Shown here: positions 7,524 to 11,702 of the stretch, one piece after another | Layout: each line of letters begins with the position of its first letter | How positions within the stretch are numbered: position 1 is the stretch's first letter | Source: Alphaproteobacteria bacterium | Lineage (GTDB): Bacteria; Pseudomonadota; Alphaproteobacteria; UBA8366 | Length of the DNA stretch: 11,702 bases | Direction: 5' to 3' | Assembly: GCA_018665505.1 (NCBI GenBank) | Contig: JABJCS010000818.1 | Coordinates: 1-11,702, forward strand | Made by a program: the position numbers and the translations under genes | The notes under the pieces: model-generated | What the model saw: the letters and a program-made list of their open reading frames with translations, nothing else | What the model was told of the DNA's origin: nothing | Databases searched by the model: none

Positions 7524-9074
7524 ATGAGCGAGACACCAAAACCCGTTGTTTTGTGCATCTTGGACGGTTGGGGCGACGGACCCGATAGCCCGACCAACGC
7601 CATCACCCGTGCGCAAACTCCGAATTGGGACGCCCTCTTGGCGGCGCACCCTCACGCCCGGCTCGACGCCTCCGAACATCACGTGGGTCTGCCAGATGGC
7701 CAAATGGGCAATTCGGAGGTCGGCCACATGAACCTCGGCGCGGGCCGTATCGTCTTGCAGGATCTGCCACGCATCGATGCGGTGGTTGCCGACGGCACAC
7801 TCGAACAACACCCAGATTTGCGCGCCTTCATCGACGCCCTACGGAACAGCGGCGGCACCGCGCATGTCGCGGGATTGATGTCGCCGGGCGGCGTGCATTC
7901 CCACCAAGATCAAATTGCCGCCTTGGCGCGCTATCTGACGGCGGCTGGCATACCGGTGCGAATTCACGCGTTCCTCGACGGACGCGACACACCGCCGTCG
8001 TCGGCGAAGGAATACTTGGCTGACTTTATCGAAAAATCCGGTAGTACCCCGATCGGGACCGTCTGCGGGCGCTATTTCGCCTTGGACCGCGACAAACGTT
8101 GGGACCGGGTCGAACGGGCCGTTCGGCTCATGGTGGACGCCGAGGGTGCGCACGCCGACGACGCCCTACAAGCGGTCGAGGCAGCATATAAGGCGGAAAC
8201 TAGCGACGAATTCGTCGAGCCGACCGTTATCGGTGACTATACAGGCATGAAGGACGGCGACGGGTTGCTGATGGCGAACTTCAGGGCCGACCGGGCACGG
8301 GAGATTTTAACCGCGCTGCTAGACCCTTCTTTCGACGGCTTCGCGCACGCGCGACAGATCTCCTTTTCGGCGACCTTGGGATTGATCGAATACTCCGACG
8401 CCCTTAACCCGCTGATCAAGGCGCTCTTCCCCTCAGTTCAGCTGGAAAAGGTGTTCGGCCAGTTACTTGCGAATGCGGGGCGCAAACAACTGCGCATCGC
8501 GGAGACCGAGAAATACGCCCATGTGACGTTTTTCTTCAATGGCGGGCAAGAGCAGGTATTCGACGGTGAAGAGCGAATATTGGTGCCCTCGCCGGATGTC
8601 GCGACCTATGACCTCCAGCCGGAGATGTCCGCCGCCGAGGTGACCGATAAACTCGTCGACGCCATCGCATCGGATGACTTCGATTTCATCCTAGTCAATT
8701 ACGCCAATACCGACATGGTCGGCCATACCGGCGATTTCGCGGCGGCGTTAAAGGCCGTCGAGACCGTCGATCATTGTCTCGGCCGCCTGCGAGATGCAGT
8801 GGTCGCCGCGGGCGGAGCCTTATTGGTGACCGCCGACCACGGCAATGCGGAAATGATGGCGGACCCGAACTCGGGCGGTGCTCATACTGCGCATACGCGC
8901 AATCTGGTGCCCGCCGTACTGATCGACACCAGCGGACAGGCGACGACGCTGAATGACGGATGCCTGGCGGATGTGGCACCGACGCTATTGGACCTCATGC
9001 AGCTGGCGCAACCGGCAGAGATGGGCGGAAGGTCGTTGTTGATGGAATCGGGTCGGCGACGTGCGGCCGGATAA
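7524..9074 (+). CDS. gpmI: 2,3-bisphosphoglycerate-independent phosphoglycerate mutase
   Basis: GpmI interconverts 3- and 2-phosphoglycerate with two metal ions (usually Mn) through a phosphoserine intermediate, in glycolysis and gluconeogenesis. The 516-residue product has the normal two-domain form: the metal-binding Asp14 in ILDGWGDGP, nucleophile Ser64 in MGNSEVGHMNLGAGR (61-75), SPGGVHSH 120-127, DGRDTPP 152-158, GRYFALDRDKRWDR 182-195, NFRADRAR 252-259, NYANTDMVGHTGD 392-404, TADHGNAE 436-443 and HTAHT 454-458. All expected phosphatase-domain metal ligands appear present. It begins 44 nt after rlmH with a weak Shine-Dalgarno, and its last 14 nt overlap the next gene. Confidence 0.97.
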   Translation: MSETPKPVVLCILDGWGDGPDSPTNAITRAQTPNWDALLAAHPHARLDASEHHVGLPDGQMGNSEVGHMNLGAGRIVLQDLPRIDAVVADGTLEQHPDLRAFIDALRNSGGTAHVAGLMSPGGVHSHQDQIAALARYLTAAGIPVRIHAFLDGRDTPPSSAKEYLADFIEKSGSTPIGTVCGRYFALDRDKRWDRVERAVRLMVDAEGAHADDALQAVEAAYKAETSDEFVEPTVIGDYTGMKDGDGLLMANFRADRAREILTALLDPSFDGFAHARQISFSATLGLIEYSDALNPLIKALFPSVQLEKVFGQLLANAGRKQLRIAETEKYAHVTFFFNGGQEQVFDGEERILVPSPDVATYDLQPEMSAAEVTDKLVDAIASDDFDFILVNYANTDMVGHTGDFAAALKAVETVDHCLGRLRDAVVAAGGALLVTADHGNAEMMADPNSGGAHTAHTRNLVPAVLIDTSGQATTLNDGCLADVAPTLLDLMQLAQPAEMGGRSLLMESGRRRAAG

Positions 9075-10251
9075 ATACCGGACACCTCTCATTGCGGCAT
9101 TCGCCGCGGCGCTCACGTTCGCTCCCGTTGCATCCGCTTCGGCGCAGGATAAGCACGATCTCGAGAAAATCGAACGGGAAATCGAAGCTAGCCAAAAACA
9201 GCGCGAGGCACTCGACCAGGAACGTCGAACTCTCGAGAAAGGCGTCTCGACATTGCGGCGAAATCTCATTCGAGCGGCGCGAACGGCGCAAGAACAAGAA
9301 TCCGTTCTCTCCCGGCTGGAAGCAAAATTGCCGGAGCTGAAAGAAACAGCCGCCGAACGCCACCGTGCGCTCAACGATAGACGCCAACAAATGACCGGTA
9401 CACTGGCCGCGTTGGAACGATTGTCGCGGAACCCACCGCAAGCACTCCTCCTGTCGAATGCCGAGCCTTTGAAGATCGTGCGCAGTGCCCTCCTGCTACG
9501 GGCGGCCCTGCCACATTTGCGCGCGCGGGCCGTGGCGCTTCGGCAGGACCTGAGCGAAATCACCACGGTTCGAACCGAACTCGAAAACCGGCAGCGAAAA
9601 ATCAAATCCGCAACCGCCTCGTTGGAGACGAAACGAAACCGTCTCAACGCTCTGATGGTGCATAAAGCCGTCGAACGCCGACGCATGATCAAGGCGACCC
9701 GACAAGTGGACAATCGCTTAGCGAGTTTAAGCGAGCGAGCCGAAAGCCTGCGCGAGTTGTTCGCCCACCTGCAGAAAGTGGCGAGACCCAAACCCAAACC
9801 CGAACTACGGCGCCCACAAACTGCTTCCCTTCCGGATGCTCCGATAGCAAAACCCAACTTCGGCGCGATGACGCAGCCGGCGCGCGGCAAGCTGGTGGAA
9901 CGCTTCGGCCAGGACACCAAAACTGGCAGTTCGGCCAAGGGTGCCACCTTCGAAACGCGCCTGCGGGCGCAAGTCGTGGCACCGTTTGACGGAAAGGTCG
10001 TTTTTGCCGGACCCTTTAAAGGATACGGGCAAATCTTGATCATACAGCATGGCGACGCCTATCATACATTACTCGCCGGCATGCGGCGAGTTGACGCCAC
10101 ATTGGGACAGCTATTATTGGCTGGTGAACCGATCGGCGTTATGGGATCTCAGGAAGCCGGTACGCGCTTGTACGTCGAAGTGCGCCGCAAGGGTCAACCC
10201 GTCAACCCGCTTCCATGGTTTGCGGCGGCAAGAGACAAGGTGCGTGGATAA
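9061..10251 (+). CDS. envC: EnvC-like murein hydrolase activator (coiled coil plus degenerate LytM/M23 domain)
   Basis: Proteins of this type are periplasmic and activate cell-wall amidases during division. The 396-residue product starts at GTG 9061, which is supported by the signal peptide it provides: basic MRPDKYR, a hydrophobic stretch to about residue 22 and a probable cleavage after ASA at 26-28. A long charged coiled coil spans about 31-240. A Lys/Pro linker (KPKPE, 244-248) precedes a LytM-like domain at about 272-388. That domain has lost the metal-binding pattern: no HxxxD motif is seen before VVAPFDGKVVFAG, and the final motif reads LYVEVR (370-375) where active enzymes have a histidine-containing LHFE-type motif. 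This fits a non-enzymatic activator. The gene overlaps gpmI by 14 nt, and its TAA shares one base with the ctpA ATG. Confidence 0.87.
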   Translation: MRPDKYRTPLIAAFAAALTFAPVASASAQDKHDLEKIEREIEASQKQREALDQERRTLEKGVSTLRRNLIRAARTAQEQESVLSRLEAKLPELKETAAERHRALNDRRQQMTGTLAALERLSRNPPQALLLSNAEPLKIVRSALLLRAALPHLRARAVALRQDLSEITTVRTELENRQRKIKSATASLETKRNRLNALMVHKAVERRRMIKATRQVDNRLASLSERAESLRELFAHLQKVARPKPKPELRRPQTASLPDAPIAKPNFGAMTQPARGKLVERFGQDTKTGSSAKGATFETRLRAQVVAPFDGKVVFAGPFKGYGQILIIQHGDAYHTLLAGMRRVDATLGQLLLAGEPIGVMGSQEAGTRLYVEVRRKGQPVNPLPWFAAARDKVRG

Positions 10252-11579
10252 TGCGTGACTACCTAAAGACCCCATTGGCGATCCTTTGTGCGTTCGCCGT
10301 CTTAACGCTGTCCGGTACCGCCGGTGCAAAGGAGAATGATCGGTCCGAGACCTATCGTCTCCTGGAACTCTTCGGCGATGTCTTCGAGCGAGTCCGATCG
10401 GACTATGTCGAGGAAGTCTCGGACGAGGAACTGATCGAAGCGGCCGTGCGCGGCATGCTCACCGATCTCGACCCGCATTCGGCTTTTCTGAACAAGAAAA
10501 ACTTCCGCGACATGCAGGTCCAGACGAAGGGCGAGTTCGGCGGCCTCGGGATCGAAGTCACGATGGAAGGCGGTTATGTAAAAGTCGTCTCACCGATCGA
10601 CGAGACTCCAGCCGATCGTGCCGGTATCAAGGCTGGCGACTTGATCACCCATCTAGATGGGGACCACGTCCAAGGACTGACGCTCGCTCAAGCAGTTGAG
10701 CGGATGCGCGGGCCGATCAGCAGCGACATCAAGCTGACGATCCGACGCGCCGCCAAGAGCTTCGACGTTACGATTACCCGCGATAAGATTCGCATCCGCT
10801 CCGTGCGCAGCCGCACAGAAGGCAATGTCGGCTACGTGCGGATCACCAGTTTTAGCCAACAGACGGAAAGCGGACTCAATAAGGCAGTCGCAAAGATCAA
10901 GACTGAGGTTGGCGATAAGCTGGCCGGATTTGTCCTTGATCTGCGCAACAATCCGGGCGGCCTGCTAGATCAGGCAGTCTTGGTCTCCGACGCATTCCTC
11001 GAAGAGGGCGAAATTGTCTCGACGCGCGGCCGCGTGCAAGAGAACGCACAACGCTTTCACGCGACACCCGGCGATGTCACGGACGGGTTACCGATCGTTG
11101 TCTTGATTAATAGTGGATCAGCATCTGCATCGGAAATTGTCGCCGGTGCGCTGCAGGATCATCGCCGCGCGGTCATCCTGGGTAAGCGGTCTTTTGGCAA
11201 GGGATCCGTGCAGACGATCATTCCACTTGGCCGTAACGGTGCCATCAAGCTAACGACGCAGCGCTACTACACCCCTTCTGGCACCTCCATCCAAGCGCGT
11301 GGCATCGACCCAGACATCGAAGTCGCTCAAGCGAAGATCGAGCCCTTGGAGGGCGCGGCGCGGCGCGAACGCCATGAGGCGGATTTGCGCGGTGCCTTGG
11401 ACAACAACCAATCGAAAAAGTCCGATCCAAAGGCCAAAGATGACGAGGAGAAAGGCGCAGACAAGAAAACCGAGGCCGACAGCGTTAAGAAAAAGCCAAA
11501 GCCGGTCGATTATCAATTGGCGCGCGCGCTCGATCTATTGCGCGGACTGGCGCTGTATCGCAACCGAATGGTGAATTAG
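10251..11579 (+). CDS. ctpA: Carboxyl-terminal processing protease CtpA (S41A family)
   Basis: CtpA is a periplasmic serine protease that cleaves near protein C-termini; in other Gram-negatives such proteases control the levels of peptidoglycan hydrolases. From ATG 10251 the product has 442 residues. It shows an N-terminal signal or anchor (hydrophobic 8-23, then GTAGA), a helical cap with DLDPHSAFL 72-80, a PDZ domain at about 95-178 (FGGLGIEV, AGIKAGDLI), and the S41 core with LDLRNNPGGLLD 229-240. The Ser292/Lys317 dyad lies in GSASASEIVAGAL and GKRSFGKGSVQ, 25 residues apart as expected. A charged low-complexity stretch (about 386-418, rich in K, D, E) precedes a short helical end. The in-frame ATG at 10215 would lie inside envC and spoil the signal peptide. 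TAATG overlap with envC implies coupling. Confidence 0.95.
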   Translation: MRDYLKTPLAILCAFAVLTLSGTAGAKENDRSETYRLLELFGDVFERVRSDYVEEVSDEELIEAAVRGMLTDLDPHSAFLNKKNFRDMQVQTKGEFGGLGIEVTMEGGYVKVVSPIDETPADRAGIKAGDLITHLDGDHVQGLTLAQAVERMRGPISSDIKLTIRRAAKSFDVTITRDKIRIRSVRSRTEGNVGYVRITSFSQQTESGLNKAVAKIKTEVGDKLAGFVLDLRNNPGGLLDQAVLVSDAFLEEGEIVSTRGRVQENAQRFHATPGDVTDGLPIVVLINSGSASASEIVAGALQDHRRAVILGKRSFGKGSVQTIIPLGRNGAIKLTTQRYYTPSGTSIQARGIDPDIEVAQAKIEPLEGAARRERHEADLRGALDNNQSKKSDPKAKDDEEKGADKKTEADSVKKKPKPVDYQLARALDLLRGLALYRNRMVN

Positions 11580-11582
11580 GGA
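11578..11582 (+). promoter_or_regulatory. Ribosome binding site for the ORF after ctpA
   Basis: AGGGA, within TAGGGACGG, overlaps the ctpA stop and lies 9 nt before the proposed CTG start at 11592. The spacing is good, and this is one of the better Shine-Dalgarno matches in the window. It supports translation starting near 11592 even though no ATG, GTG or TTG is available there in frame. Confidence 0.45.
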
Positions 11583-11591
11583 CGGCGACTC

Positions 11592-11702
11592 CTGAAACTT
11601 CCATTTTTAACAAAGCGTGACGAACGACCCGTCCTCGACGATTTCGACGACGACGACGAAGATGACGCGTATCTACAGCCCCGCGAGCCCAATCCGCGAT
11701 TG
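11592..11702 (+). CDS. N-terminus of a downstream gene, possibly divergent polysaccharide deacetylase (runs off window)
   Basis: Only 37 codons are visible, open to the window end. Read from CTG 11592 the product begins (M)KLPFLTKRDERPVLDDFD and continues with a run of Asp and Glu, then YLQPREPNPRL. A short basic-hydrophobic start followed by an acidic run suits a cytoplasmic stub ahead of a membrane segment lying beyond the window. The frame equals that of ctpA and is separated from it by the TAG at 11577-11579, so it cannot start upstream. The only other in-frame candidate start is TTG at the last three bases. By gene order (envC-ctpA followed by a YibQ-type divergent polysaccharide deacetylase in many alphaproteobacteria) that function is possible, but nothing visible proves it. 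A GTG at 11617 in another frame gives a Thr/Ser-rich product that looks less natural. Confidence 0.5.
   Translation, partial: MKLPFLTKRDERPVLDDFDDDDEDDAYLQPREPNPRL

Noticed and set aside
8985..10043. Minus-strand open frame of 352 codons opposite the end of gpmI and envC
   Set aside because: It is very rich in Arg, Ser and Ala, has no recognisable domain, and lies opposite two well-supported genes. It is a typical mirror frame of G+C-rich coding DNA.
10215..10250. Longer ctpA start at ATG 10215
   Set aside because: It overlaps the envC end by 37 nt and places extra residues before the signal sequence; ATG 10251 overlaps the envC stop by one base and gives a clean signal peptide.
11649..11666. 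GAC-rich run as a microsatellite repeat
   Set aside because: It is short and reads as an Asp/Glu run in the likely coding frame, so a coding explanation is enough.

Overview
The window looks like a chromosomal housekeeping segment from an alphaproteobacterium, probably of the Rhodospirillales type. Three things point there: a base composition near 60% G+C by eye, alphaproteobacterial protein signatures, and the gene order rplU-rpmA-obgE-proB-proA-nadD-rsfS-rlmH-gpmI-envC-ctpA, which is familiar from that class. The lineage is inferred from gene order and protein style, not from a database search. I see no tRNA, rRNA, CRISPR array, insertion sequence, phage gene or long repeat.

Layout. Positions 1-515 hold the 3' end of rplU (L21), rpmA (L27) and a strong intrinsic terminator. 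Positions 532-2705 hold obgE (50S assembly GTPase) and proB (glutamate 5-kinase). Positions 2702-4504, on the minus strand, hold a 600-residue TPR protein with a family 41 (OGT/SPINDLY-like) glycosyltransferase domain; it converges on proB with overlapping stop codons. A 145-bp A+T-richer gap (4505-4649) separates it from the divergent proA (4650-5939). A closely packed plus-strand run follows: nadD (NAD synthesis), rsfS (ribosome silencing), rlmH (23S rRNA methylation), gpmI (glycolysis), an EnvC-like murein hydrolase activator, ctpA (periplasmic S41 protease) and the first codons of another gene that runs off the window.

How the genes fit together. L21, L27, Obg, RsfS and RlmH all act on the large ribosomal subunit. 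ProB and ProA catalyse the first two steps of proline synthesis. NadD and GpmI supply NAD and glycolytic flux. The EnvC-like protein and CtpA belong to envelope and peptidoglycan remodelling. Close spacing and overlaps (nadD/rsfS 4 nt, gpmI/envC 14 nt, envC/ctpA 1 nt) suggest co-transcription and translational coupling from nadD onward.

Most of the window is ordinary conserved core genome, and I did not find a convincing undescribed multi-gene system. The parts most worth a second look are the inverted glycosyltransferase gene that splits proB from proA, the terminator set 16 nt before obgE, and two non-ATG starts: TTG for rsfS and a probable CTG for the ORF after ctpA.
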